Source of the DNA: Protula sp. h YS-2021 | Lineage: Eukaryota; Annelida; Polychaeta; Sabellida; Serpulidae | DNA: 64,000 nucleotides | Direction: 5' to 3' | Assembly: GCA_949752745.1 (NCBI GenBank) | Contig: OX457026.1 | Span: 48,392,456-48,456,455 of the forward strand | Shown: in pieces, positions 43,451 to 54,700 of the stretch | How positions within the stretch are numbered: the stretch's first letter is position 1 | How the letters are laid out: the number at the start of each line of letters is the position of its first letter | Position numbers and translations under genes: made by a program | The notes under the pieces: generated by a model | Seen by the model: only the letters and a program-made list of their open reading frames with translations | What the model was told of the DNA's origin: nothing | Databases searched by the model: none

Positions 43451-43486
43451 GGCCGCTTTTTAGCGGCCACCCATTATTACGAAATG
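43451..43486 (+). terminator. Histone-type 3' stem-loop and GAAAT element (right-end gene)
   Basis: GGCCGCT-TTTT-AGCGGCC (43,451-43,468), 67 nt past the stop. It is directly followed by ACCCA, the flank found in histone mRNAs. GAAATG starts at 43,481 after exactly 12 nt. Confidence 0.65.
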
Positions 43487-43589
43487 TACGCTCATCGTGT
43501 CATGTTGTTAGTATGTATGTGTATGCATGAGAGTGTGGGAAATGCTAAAAAGAAGGGGGTCTATAAATCATTGATTTATAACCCCCATC

Positions 43590-44600
43590 TGTCCGTCTGA
43601 CCGTCTGAAAAAGCTAAACAAATTGCTGCCTAAGTTAAAAATACCCTGGCATGAGAAATGAAACGCTAAATCTGTCCGTATGCCCGTCTGAAAAAGCTAA
43701 ACAAATTGCTGTCTGGGTTAAAAATACCCAGGCTTGAGAAATAAACGCTAAATCTGTCCGTCTGACCGTCTGATGTGTTATGTGTGTGTGGAGAGAGAGA
43801 TTAAAAAATAAAACAAATGATTGCCTGTCTGACCGTCTGAGAAAGCTAAACAAATTGCTGCCTGGGTTAAAAATACTCAGGCATGAGAAATAAACGCTAA
43901 ATCTGTCCGTCTGACCGTCTGATGTGGTGTTATGTGTGTGTGAAGAGTGAGAAAGCTAAACAAATTGCTGCCTGGGTTAAAAATACCCAGGCTTGAGAAA
44001 TAAAGCTTAATCTGTCCGTCTGACCGTCTGATGTGTTATGTGTGTGTGGAGAAGGAGATACAAAAATTAAAAAAAATGATTGCCTGTCTGACCGTCTGAG
44101 AAAGCTAAACAAATTGCTGCCTGGGTTAAAAATACTCTGGCATGAGAAATAAACGCTAAATCTGTCCGTCTGACCGTCTGATGTGGTGTTATGTGTGTGT
44201 GAAGAGTGAGAAAGCTAAACAAATTGCTGCTTGGGTTAAAAATACCCAGGCTTGAGAAATAAACGCTTAATCTGTCCGTCTGACCGTCTGATGTGTTATG
44301 TGTGTGTGGAGAGAGAGATTAAAAAATAAAAAAACAAATGATTGCCTGTCTGACCGTCTGAGAAAGCTAAACAAATTGCTGCATGGGTTAAAAATATTCA
44401 GGCATGAGAAATAAACGCTAAATCTGTCCGTCTGACCGTCTGATGTGGTGTTATGTGTGTGTGAAGAGTGAGAAAGCTAAACAAATTGCTGCCTGGGTTA
44501 AAAATACCCAGGCTTGAGAAATAAACGCTTAATCTGTCCGTCTGACCGTCTGATGTGGTGTTATGTGTGTTTGGAGAGAGAGAGATACAAAAATAAAACA
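43590..44600. repeat. Higher-order tandem repeat, about 260 bp x 4
   Basis: Alternating units of about 110 and 150 bp share AAGCTAAACAAATTGCTG, a hairpin with CCTGGGT/ACCCAGG arms around an A/T loop, and TCTGTCCGTCTGACCGTCTG. Short ORFs here are repeat artefacts. Confidence 0.9.
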
Positions 44601-44689
44601 AAAAGACTGCCCTTTTATCCGGGTGTCCTTTTATCCGGGTGCCCTTTTATCCGGTTGCCGTAGGTGTTATGTATGTGTACGCAGTGAGA

Positions 44690-45740
44690 AAGTTTTAAAA
44701 AAAAGAGCTATTGTTGCCTGTATATACCGTAATGGGTAGAGAGCTCTGGGTTAAAACAGGCGTCTCTTAAGACGGCGTTGCTCACGTTTAATTGCTTCTA
44801 CGACAATCCATTAGTGAAGGTGTGGAGTGAAAAAGCCGAAAAAAGAGTTGTTGTTGCCTGTATATGCATTGAGAGAGAGCTCTGGGTTGAAAATAGCGTC
44901 TCTTATTTAGGTCACTTCTAATTGATGCAACGGCAATCCATTAGTGAAGGTGTGTGGGTTTAGAGAGTGAGAAAGCTGAAAAAAAGAGTTGTTGTTGCCT
45001 GTATATGCAATGAGAGAGCTCTGGGTTGAAAATAGCGTGTCTTATTTAGGTCACATCTAATTTCTGCTACGGCAATCCATTAGGTGTTAGGTGTTATGTG
45101 TGTGTACGCAGTGAGAAAGCTTAAAAAAAGAGCTGTTGTTGCCTGTATATATCGTGATGGAGAGAGCTCTGGGTTAAAAATGGCGTCTCTTAAGGAAAAG
45201 AGTGCTCAATTTTAATTGCTGCTACGGCAATCCACTAGTGAAGGTATGTGGGTTTAGAGAGTGAGAAAGCTGAAAAAAGAGTTGTTGTTGCCTGTATATG
45301 CAATGAGAGAGCTCTGGGTTGAAAATAGCGTGTCTTATTTAGGTCACATCTAATTTCTGCTACGGCAATCCATTAGTGAAGTTGTGGGGCGAGAAAGCCG
45401 AAAAAGACTATTCGTTTGCCCCTCAGACGTCGTGGGTGTGATGGAGAGAGAGAGTGTTAAAAATAAAAAAAAAACATGACTGTCTGGGTGTCCGTGTGTC
45501 TGGGTGTCCGTGTCTGGGTGTCCGTGTGTCTGGGTGTCCGTTTGTTCGGTTGCTGTAGGTGTTATGTGTGTGTACGCAGTGAGAAAGCTGTAAAAAAAGA
45601 ATTGTTGTTGCCTGTATATATCGTGATGGAGAGAGCTCTCTGGGTTAAAAATGGTGTCTCTTAAGGAAAAGAGTGCTCACGTTTAATTGCTGCTACGGCA
45701 ATCCATTAGTGAAGGTGTGTGGGTTTAGAGAGTGAGAAAG
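44690..45740. repeat. 141-bp tandem repeat array, six or more units
   Basis: GTTGTTGCCTGTATAT recurs near 44,711, 44,850, 44,990, 45,133, 45,284 and 45,604, with GAGAGCTCTGGGTT and GCTACGGCAATCCATTAG in each unit. Confidence 0.85.
45476..45548. repeat. GTGTCTGGGTGTCC short tandem repeat
   Basis: Simple repeat embedded in the larger array. A related GTCCGTTTGTCCG patch lies at 45,815-45,885. Confidence 0.75.
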
Positions 45741-46133
45741 CCGAAAAGACTGCTTGTTTGCCCCCAGCTACCGTGTGGAGAGAGAGGCACAAAAAACCAA
45801 AAAAAAAAAGACTGTCCGTTTGTCCGACTGTCCGTTTGTCCGGGTAGACCGTTTGTCCGGGTGTCCGTTTGTCCGACTGACCCGTTACCAGTCTGTCATG
45901 GTGTGTGTTTGGAGTGAGAAAGCTGAAAAAAAGAGTGGCCATTGCTTGTATACATACAGTGGCATGCGGTGAGCTGTGAGCCAGCGGCTAAAACCGCCAT
46001 GGGGGGGGGGGGGAGGGGGGGTGGAGCCATGAGCCGGGGGGGTCCTGTCGACCAAGTCACCCATATAGATAGTATATGCTTACAGGTCGCTGGGCGGGGG
46101 GGGGGGGTCTCTATGAGCCCTTTGCTGTCCGGG

Positions 46134-46305
46134 TGCTCGAGTGCTTGGGTGCTCGAGTGCTCGAGTGCTCGAGCGTTCGAGTGCTCGGGTGCTCGAGTGC
46201 TCAGGTGCTCGAGTGCTCAAGTGCTCAAGTGCTCGGGTGCTCAAGTGCTCGGGTGCTCAAGTGCTCGAGTGCTCGAGTGCTCAAGTGCTCGAGTGCTCAG
46301 GTGTC
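46134..46305. repeat. 8-bp minisatellite (TGCTCGAG)n
   Basis: About 21 units of TGCTCGAG and variants (CAAG, CGGG, CAGG endings). Because 8 is not a multiple of 3, all forward frames stay open and give three spurious Ser/Cys/Leu ORFs. Confidence 0.92.
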
Positions 46306-46310
46306 ATTTT

Positions 46311-46585
46311 GTTGTTTGAATGGCCGCCCGTTTGAATGCCGTTTGAATGGCCGCCCGTTTGAATGGCCGCCCACTCTCCATATTACGTCATTATGACGTT
46401 CATATGACGTTCATATGACCTCCATATGACCTCCATATGATCTCCATATGATCTCCATATGATCTCCATATGATCTCCATATCACGTCAATAACACGTCC
46501 ATATGACGTCAATATGACGTCACTGTTTTCGGAACCCCATGGGGCTCCGAAAACACCTCCTGACGTCATTATGACGTCACTTCCT
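46311..46585 (-). repeat. Polinton copy B right terminal inverted repeat
   Basis: Inverse of 27,777-28,062, one 11-bp unit shorter. Confidence 0.93.
46381..46523. repeat. 11-bp phased CRE-like array, right TIR (13 units)
   Basis: Thirteen consecutive 11-mers (TATGACGTCAA, TATGATCTCCA, TATGACGTTCA and variants) in the inverse order of the left array. Confidence 0.9.
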
Positions 46586-47634
<1,049 letters not shown>

Positions 47635-47650
<16 letters not shown>

Positions 47651-47676
47651 TTGGCAGCCGCTCTTAGAAGAGCGGC
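47635..47676 (-). terminator. Histone-type 3' stem-loop (copy C RING)
   Basis: An 8-bp GCCGCTCT stem with loop TCTA on minus (47,676-47,657), followed by CAAAATAAG (14-nt spacing) in place of GAAATAAG. A second hairpin with AGGAG/CTCCT arms (47,678-47,693) lies nearer the stop, as in copy A. Confidence 0.55.
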
Positions 47677-47729
47677 CAGGAGACTAAGCTCCTCATTGGT
47701 GTTGTTTGCTCCCTCCTCCTCTTCTTCCC

Positions 47730-48284
47730 TTAGTGGTAGGTCACTATGTGCCTGACCTGCCTGCCGCACTCTGACATCTGCACTGATGAGAAAAGGCAGC
47801 AGTCGACACGTCTGCTGCAGGTCAGGCACCGCATGCTGTATTGGTGGCCTAGCGCTCCCAGGAAGGCGGCTAACACACTGCAGTGCAGGAGGCCAGGTGA
47901 CCGTACTGCAGGCTCACTGTCTTGTCGCTTCCCGCCAAGCAGTTGCATCCCGGACAGGTAGATAGGTCATTCCTGAGGAAGTAATCCGCCCAGGCCGGGT
48001 ATTCTTCTTCCTCCTGCCTGGACGGAATTGACTCTCCCAATATATTGCTCCTGATGTATGCTCTGGCGAACTGTCCATCTTCAATATTTTGTAACCCTTT
48101 TGCCGGTGGTGATGAGGCGGTTGAAAAGCACAGGAATGCAGACCACTCCTGCATTCCCCGGGTCCGGAAGGATCTGCATAAAATATTTCCTGTATGGCTG
48201 GCTAGCCAGGTGTCGCGCCGGAAAGTACTGTTCGTCTACCGAGTCCACGGTCTTGACATCATTCAGTGCAAATTCAAACTCCAT
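47730..48284 (-). pseudogene. RING-like accessory protein, copy C (two frameshifts)
   Basis: The N-terminus reads from ATG 48,284. The middle (with EEEEYPAW and CPGC) lies in a second frame from about 48,110. The C-terminus (CLTCSRR...IVTYH) returns to the first frame before 47,830. The third RING cysteine is Tyr (QYGH where copy B has DCGH). Clearly decayed. Confidence 0.6.
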
Positions 48285-48317
48285 GATTGCAGATTGGAAA
48301 ACGTGTGAAGGGAAACA

Positions 48318-48325
48318 CTTATATA
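48318..48325 (-). promoter_or_regulatory. TATA box of copy C RING gene
   Basis: TATATAAG on minus, 34-41 nt upstream of ATG 48,284, in the same ACACTTATATA context as copy A. Confidence 0.6.
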
Positions 48326-48369
48326 CTGTGTGCCGATCGAAAACGAGGCCAGCGTTTTGACGTCAGACT

Positions 48370-48505
48370 CCCCCCCCCCCCTAGAACATAGTATGTGTCG
48401 ACCCCCCCCCCCCAGAACATACTATGTGTCGACCCTGATGACCAAATTATGTGGCGACCCCCCCCCCCCAGGACATACGATGTGTCGACCCCACCCCCAC
48501 CCCAG
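48370..48505. repeat. C-run iteron array (copy C)
   Basis: Runs of 9-13 C separated by (A/T)AGAACATA(G/C)TATGTGTCGAC-like spacers of about 37 bp, between two divergent TATA boxes. Confidence 0.85.
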
Positions 48506-48535
48506 GAGAGCAAAAAAAATCAGCAAAAAAACTCA

Positions 48536-48543
48536 TATATAAG
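48536..48543 (+). promoter_or_regulatory. TATA box of copy C helical gene
   Basis: TATATAAG, about 50 nt before the position aligned with copy B's start codon. Confidence 0.55.
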
Positions 48544-48589
48544 TGCTGTTGTCGACTCGGAAAGAGCCAAGGACATCGTCAGAAACATC

Positions 48590-49523
48590 ATAGAAACGTT
48601 GCTGAATACACCTCCAGCTATCAACACAGACATTGACGACTTGTTTGGCTTCGAAACAATTGCTTTTGATGACACAATATTACCAGTGGAAGAGATTGAT
48701 GCATTTCTGGCTACATTGACAGACGCTAAAAAAGACTTGGAGGAACTGTTAGGCATTCCATCAGACGTCCCTGCAGTACAGCAAAGAATATTAGATCCAA
48801 AGGAAGCGTAAGGTGCTCCGTCAGATGTCACTGCAGTGCAGCAAAAAATGTTAGATTCTGAGGAAAAAGCCTTGAAGGAAGCGTTAGACGCTGTTCCGTC
48901 AGATGTACCTGCAGTGCAGCAAGAAATGCTAGATCCTGAGGGACCCGACTACCCGTTCTGGGTTGCAAATGCACTTGTAAATGGTAGAAACACACAACTC
49001 AGCACAAAGTTAAAAGCTCATCTGAAGCATCTCGAGGAAGAAGTGAGCATATCGACGACGACGACGACGACGACGAGGGAGATGAGGATTCAGAAGATGA
49101 CATGTTAAGCGATGATGACGACAAAGAAGACAAGCATCTTAAATCTAAATTTGTATCTAGCAAAACCATCCCTGTTACTGAGGAAGATGTTACGCTGTTG
49201 AAACGAAACTTTCAAGCAGTGCTTCCTCTGATCGATTGCAACATTTTATGGTGTTTATGTGAAGAAGGCTTTTTCAACCAACACACGTACATGTACCTAA
49301 CGGAAGAAGTGAATACCGTCATTCAGCTCATCTACATGCTAGAAGGAAACATAGAGCATGTTCCGGTGTCAGAGCCAAAGTTCTCCGAAGCCATAACTCA
49401 ACGATTCGTTCAACTTTTTAGAAGCTTTCATGAGGAACAGTTTAAGACTTTGTGTCTGCCAGAGCCGAATCGTGTTAATGAGGATCGCGATTCCAAATGT
49501 GCAAAGGTCATGCTACATGGTTT
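48590..49523 (+). pseudogene. Helical (possibly CARD-like) accessory gene, copy C, 5' part
   Basis: Aligns with copy B's 42,444-41,379 gene. The aligned start codon is ATA (48,590-48,592). Stop TAA at 48,809-48,811 and a frame change in the GAC repeat near 49,060-49,105. Three PSDV-x-AVQQ-x-x-LD repeats, PFWVANALVNG, an Asp/Thr run and the first helical domain follow. The sequence breaks at codon GGT|TT where the LTR element inserted; the rest resumes at 60,078. Confidence 0.6.
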
Positions 49524-49728
49524 TGTCGTAAAACTCACCTATTGCAGGATTTACAGCTGTTTGTTACATCGGTATAACCGCCAGGGTAGATTCGTCAAAG
49601 TGTCTTCTGATTGGTCAATGTATCCTGTCCAATCTTGTAGATACCCATGGAGTCCCATCTTTCCAGTTCGGAGCATATTGATGAAGCTGTAACTGCTAAC
49701 TAACAAACTATAAGTAATCTTAGCGACA
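49524..49728 (-). repeat. LTR (3' LTR on the minus strand)
   Basis: TGTCG...CGACA ends, 205 bp, directly repeated at 59,873-60,077. Confidence 0.93.
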
Positions 49729-50199
49729 TTCCTCACCGTTTTATTTTTTTAAACTTAATTAGCCATTCTCTCTTCCCCCTTTATAGCATTACTTTTTATT
49801 CCCCTTCTTAACCTCCAAGTTAATATACGTTTTGTTGTTGTTGTTGTTTTTTTTTTTGTTTTTTTTTTATTTTTAAAAGAACAAGTTAAGCTCTAAAGAA
49901 ATTGAATTCGATTCGTAGAAAGAAACCCACTTCTCAATGCAGGTGAAACCTTTCTACAACCTCATCAATGTTAAAAATTTAATGAACAACTATATACAAA
50001 TTATGGACAACAACGTATGCTATGAAGAAGAAAACCCACTTCTGAACGTAGGTAAAGCTCTTCCTCAAAGCACAATGCACATGTTCAAAAACAATAAAAT
50101 TTGTGTATTCAAAGTAGATACAATGTTATATTTGTATTGTATTTTATATGCTGTCAATTTCTCTGTGTTAAAGGAAGAGCTCAGCACAGAAAGAGTACC

Positions 50200-51552
50200 T
50201 TATATATCGTACAATCGCCTCGTATTAAAGTACACCGTTGTCAGTAGCTGGTCTAATGGTATGAAGCGGAGTTTGCAAAACTTTTCAGCCAGATCCAAAA
50301 TACATGAAGAGGTGTCCCCCAGGTATGGGCTATCGCTTTCAAAAAGAACTTGATGAATGTTCACGTGTGTCAGAAAGTCTCTATGTCTAACAGCCTGGTT
50401 AGGTTTGAAGTGAATCGAGGTTATGCCAAAGCTGCTATTTGGGAAGTTGTTAATCCAGAGGTACATGTGCCCTTTGCTGTATGAAAAGCAATGAAAATGT
50501 ATTGGATGAAATTTTGGCAATTTCAGTCCTAGAATTTTGAGTAAAAGGTGGAAAGCTGCATCCTCACCATCCTTGTCTCTACAGTGGATCACCAACGTCT
50601 TTGATAATTTCACGGCAAATTCAGCTAGAAATTTCAGTAGATCAATTTGTTCTTTTGCTGAGTTCTCTGGAGCTGAAGTAAAATCTAAACCAGTCTCTCC
50701 TATACCAACAACCGCGGGAATGTTGGCTATATTCTTTAAAATTTTATTTAGATGACCCTTGTACACGTGTGGAAAGCGAGGGTGTGCGCCTATAGTAAAA
50801 TACAGACGACTATCTTTTTCATGCAGCAATATCAATTCTTCTTCTTTCAGTACTCTATCAAAGCAGAAATTGTTGATTGCCAAGGCAACAGGCAATTTTG
50901 AATTAGCAAAGGTCTGAGCAAACGTAGAAAAAGTTGATCGACGAAGTGTTTGATCCAAGTGAAAATGAGAGTCCGCTAGAACCTTCATATCTGATATGTT
51001 GAAATTCTGTACGGCACCATGTTGAAAATCCAGTTGTTTAGAATGTGAAATTTTTGATAGGAGCACAGATACGACTCGCCAGTGAACCAATGTAGCCGGC
51101 GAATTTGGAGGAAAAATAGAATATTTGACAGGATGAATATTTAACTTGTGACTTATCATATCCATAAGCCTTTCCTCACCACTTGATATGGAGCATTTTT
51201 GGAAAGATGGCAATATCCAATTGTTGTCGAGTAATAGCCAATACAATGCTTCTATTGAGGCAACTTCCAGAAAAACAGCCAGGCGTAACAAACTTTCAAT
51301 AATAATTTCGATACAGTTTATACAGGTGTTCTTTTCCGGATTATACTGAACGGGCAAGTGACATGAAATTGTATGTAGCCTAGGGTGACGATTTTTGACG
51401 CCGCATAAAATACATTCACTGATCTTTTTCTTTTTCTTATTGATGGCTGGCTCACACTCTTTAGTAGGACTTCCATCATTTGCAACCAACAACTTCCCAT
51501 CCTGGTCCAAGTAATCTTCATAGTCAGGGACGAAATCCGCCTCGTCTTCCAT
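50200..51552 (-). CDS. TatD-like metal-dependent nuclease inside the LTR element
   Basis: 450 aa, intact. Residues 188-450 form a TatD-type TIM-barrel hydrolase with every expected metal ligand: HxH (H196, H198), the Glu of GETGLD (E286), H323 (VIHCRD), HFHCF (352-355) and SDSPYL (D407). TatD enzymes are 3'-5' exonucleases/DNases. The N-terminal 185 residues are unrelated to plain TatD: an acidic start, a Lys-run, then Cys/His pairs (CILC at 47-50, CH at 64-65, CINC at 77-80) suggesting a zinc-binding module. It lies on the coding strand, 193 bp after pol and 470 bp before the 3' LTR, the position where env-like genes occur. A captured gene of unknown role in the element's cycle. Confidence 0.85.
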   Translation of the reverse strand: MEDEADFVPDYEDYLDQDGKLLVANDGSPTKECEPAINKKKKKISECILCGVKNRHPRLHTISCHLPVQYNPEKNTCINCIEIIIESLLRLAVFLEVASIEALYWLLLDNNWILPSFQKCSISSGEERLMDMISHKLNIHPVKYSIFPPNSPATLVHWRVVSVLLSKISHSKQLDFQHGAVQNFNISDMKVLADSHFHLDQTLRRSTFSTFAQTFANSKLPVALAINNFCFDRVLKEEELILLHEKDSRLYFTIGAHPRFPHVYKGHLNKILKNIANIPAVVGIGETGLDFTSAPENSAKEQIDLLKFLAEFAVKLSKTLVIHCRDKDGEDAAFHLLLKILGLKLPKFHPIHFHCFSYSKGHMYLWINNFPNSSFGITSIHFKPNQAVRHRDFLTHVNIHQVLFESDSPYLGDTSSCILDLAEKFCKLRFIPLDQLLTTVYFNTRRLYDI

Positions 51553-51744
51553 TGCTATGCAATTTAAGACCAGAATTTTATACAGTGCAGCATTTAAATA
51601 TTAATATGTATTAATATCTACAAATGTGAACAAATAAAGAAATATATGACTAAAAATTTGTTAAGTGTTATGTAATAAAAACGATCAATTGTTATCAGTA
51701 CTCATCTATACAAAAACATTGTTCCCCACAGCACCACGATACAA

Positions 51745-54700
51745 CTACTGATAATCAGTCAGATAATTAGGCCTTTTAATTTTACGACCAGTTCGAGTTG
51801 TTTGCTCCGTATCAATGTTCGTATTATCTACTTTTCCCCATTGTGTTTCTGTAATACCATTGTTGATTTCAGCGTCAGGACTAAAAAGCCTCTTTAATCC
51901 TTCATCTACATATTGATATTCGTCATCAGTGTCATTTTCATAATTTTCATCCAATTCATCGTCAGATTGTTTATTGCAATTTAAATCGGTTTTGTCATTA
52001 GATTTTGAATTATCGAATAAAGTTTGGAACGCATCTGAATTGTCATCATCTTCTGCTTGGCTACTATGTTCCGTTATTTTTTCTTTCAATCGTACCATCA
52101 AAATGGGTACAGTCCTATCGTGGCAAGGTTTCAAGTTATTGTGATGTACAATGAAGGTTTTCTTCTTATTTTTAATCTCAACAACTGCAGGTGAAATAAC
52201 TTTGGATACTACATACGATCCTGAATATACATCTTTCAATTTGTTGCTTTGCCCGACCACTGACGCCAAGTTAAGTCGATATACGAAATCGCCCTCTTTG
52301 AACTGATTAACTGCTAGTTTAGTATCGAAATTTCTTTTCTGAATGCATTGGGATTGTTTAAGTTCCTTCCTAGCTATGGTATATGACCTATCAAGTTTTT
52401 CAAGAAGTTGCTTAAGATATTCTGGATACTGAGCAAATTTCACTTGGTTTGTTACCAAGCCTGTGACTATTTCAATGGGTTGGATGGTTTCTCGACCCAA
52501 CATCAGCATATTAGGTGTAAACCCGGTGTGTCGGTTTTCAGTACATCTGATTGCACTGGCCAATCGTTGTAAGTTATTATCCCAAGTCGAGTGATCGTCT
52601 TTAATATAGCAGCGAATCATCTGTAGTATCAAGCTGTTGAAGCGTTCAACTTGCCCATTGGAAGAGGGATGATAAGGTGTTGTTCTAGACTTTGTAATAT
52701 TTAATTGGTGACATAAGGATTGAAAAAGATTGCTCTCGAAACATTTGCCTTGATCAGTGAAAATTTCAATAGGACAACCAAATTTTGAAATGAAGCCATC
52801 TACCATTGTTCTGGCTATCTCTTCACTGGTTTGTGTTTTTACTGGGAACAGCTCGATCCACTTTGTAAACTGGTCTACTATTGATAGAATGTAATTATTG
52901 CCTTGTTCACTAGTCGGGAAAGGTCCAAGTATATCAATGTGAATTTTTTCCATTGGAGCCGAAGCATAGTATTGACCAAGATTTATTTTTGGATTTTTGT
53001 TTGTTTTCTTGCTTTTGTTACAGACACTACACGTTTTGATATATAATTTGGTGTCAATGTATCTGCTATGCCACATAAATGAACGTTTAACCTTCTTGTA
53101 AGTTTTACGAATGCCCAAGTGGCCAGATGTCATCTTATCGTGACAGTGCTGTAATATTTCTGTAGTCATTTCTTTCGGAACCATAAGTAAGAGCCGTGTC
53201 TCCTTGGTATCTTCGTACTTGTAGTACAGTATTCCATTTTGTATAATTAGTTGACACTTATTTCTCCAAAATCTCTTTACAGCGGGACTTTCTAACATAA
53301 GTTGTGCCTGTGTAGGTTCATATTCATTCTCTAGCCAGCTTATTAAAACTTTTAAATTTTCATCCTTACGTTGCTTTTCTCGTAACTCTTTCGGATTATA
53401 ACTGAAGCACCAAGACAGGGTTCTTATCTTATTGCTAGCCAATGGTATAATGTTTTTTACATCTTCCGAAAATCTGGACCATTGTTTATGCGCCCTAGTA
53501 CAAAATGAACAGCCTTTACATGGTAGAGTTTTAAGGTTTGCATCAGGTAAGTAGTTGTCACAGTAGGCCATGCGATCAGGTATTCGTGATAAACCATCTG
53601 CGTTGCTGTGTAGCTTTCCTGGCCGGTGTTGTACGACCATGTCGTATTGACTGAGCTCTTCAAGCCATCTAGCAAGCATGCCCTCAATGTGTGTAAACCT
53701 AAGTAGCCAAGTCAAGCTATTATGGTCTGTGCGCACCAAAAAACGACGTCCGAGTAGGTAGTGCCGGAACTGGCGTGTAAAGCGAACAATAGCCAGAAGC
53801 TCTTTACGTGTAGTGCAATACTTCCTGTGCGCTGGACTAAGCACATAACTTCCATATGCAATTACATATTCTTCGCCAGTCTGAGGGTTTATCTGTAGCA
53901 ATTCGGCACCAATTGCTGTATCAGAGGCGTCGGTGTCCAGGACGAAATCATAATCGGGGTGTGGATACGCTAATGTTGGTAGATTTATCATAACATTTTT
54001 CAATTTGACAAAAGCTTGGCGGTGTTTATCTAGCCATTGAAATTTTACCTTTGGTCCTGTCAGTTGGTACAATGGAGCGGCTATTTCAGCATAATTTTTA
54101 ATGTGCTCCCGGTGATAATTAACAAACCCAAGAAATTTTTCAACTTCTTTCGTGTTAATTGGAGTTGTCCATTCTTTCACTTTGTCAACATTTTCTGGAT
54201 TAACCTGAACTCCCTTCTCACTGACTAATTTTTCTAAAAACAAAACTTGCTTTTGGAAAAAATTGCACTTCTTTGGCTTCAGTTTGAGATTATTTTCTCT
54301 AAATCGTTGTAATACATCCCGAATATTTGAGAGGTGGTCATTGAAATTTTTCCCCAGAACAATGATATCATCAAGGTAGGCCAAAACTTGTTTCCACGTC
54401 ATTCCCCTCAATAAGAGCTGAACTACTCTTTGGAAAACAGACGGAGCATTAGTTAATCCAAAAGCCATTCTATTGTGTTCGAAAAGTCCATACTTCGTGG
54501 TAAAAGCTGTTTTGTGCCTGTCGTCTATATCTATTAAAATTTGCCAATACCCACTGCTCATATCCAAAGTGCTAAACCAATTATTTCCAGAAAGTGTGTC
54601 AATGCATTCGTTAATTTTTGGAAGAGGAAAGCTATCTTTGACTGTTACCGAATTTAATTTTCTGTAATCAATGCACCATCTAACCGTTCCGTCTTTTTTA

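Larger units (their letters stand above)
27777..46585. mobile_element. Polinton/Maverick (adintovirus-like) element, copy B
   Basis: An 18.8-kb element bounded by 286-bp and 275-bp inverted repeats. It contains the diagnostic set: protein-primed PolB, chromodomain DDE integrase, adenain-type protease, FtsK/HerA-type packaging ATPase, double-jelly-roll major capsid and penton-type minor capsid. Ends read AGGAAGTGACGTC, in line with the AG...CT ends usual for these elements. I found no target-site duplication in the immediate flanks. Six genes are broken. Accessory genes sit at both ends behind divergent TATA promoters, and a 3-kb repeat arm fills the right end. Confidence 0.93.

Noticed and set aside
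43590..44600. CRISPR-like array
   Set aside because: Repeat units are long, alternate in two lengths and have no unique spacers; eukaryotic satellite-type repeat.
45942..46396. Three overlapping Ser/Cys/Leu-rich ORFs
   Set aside because: Produced by the 8-bp TGCTCGAG minisatellite, which keeps all frames open.
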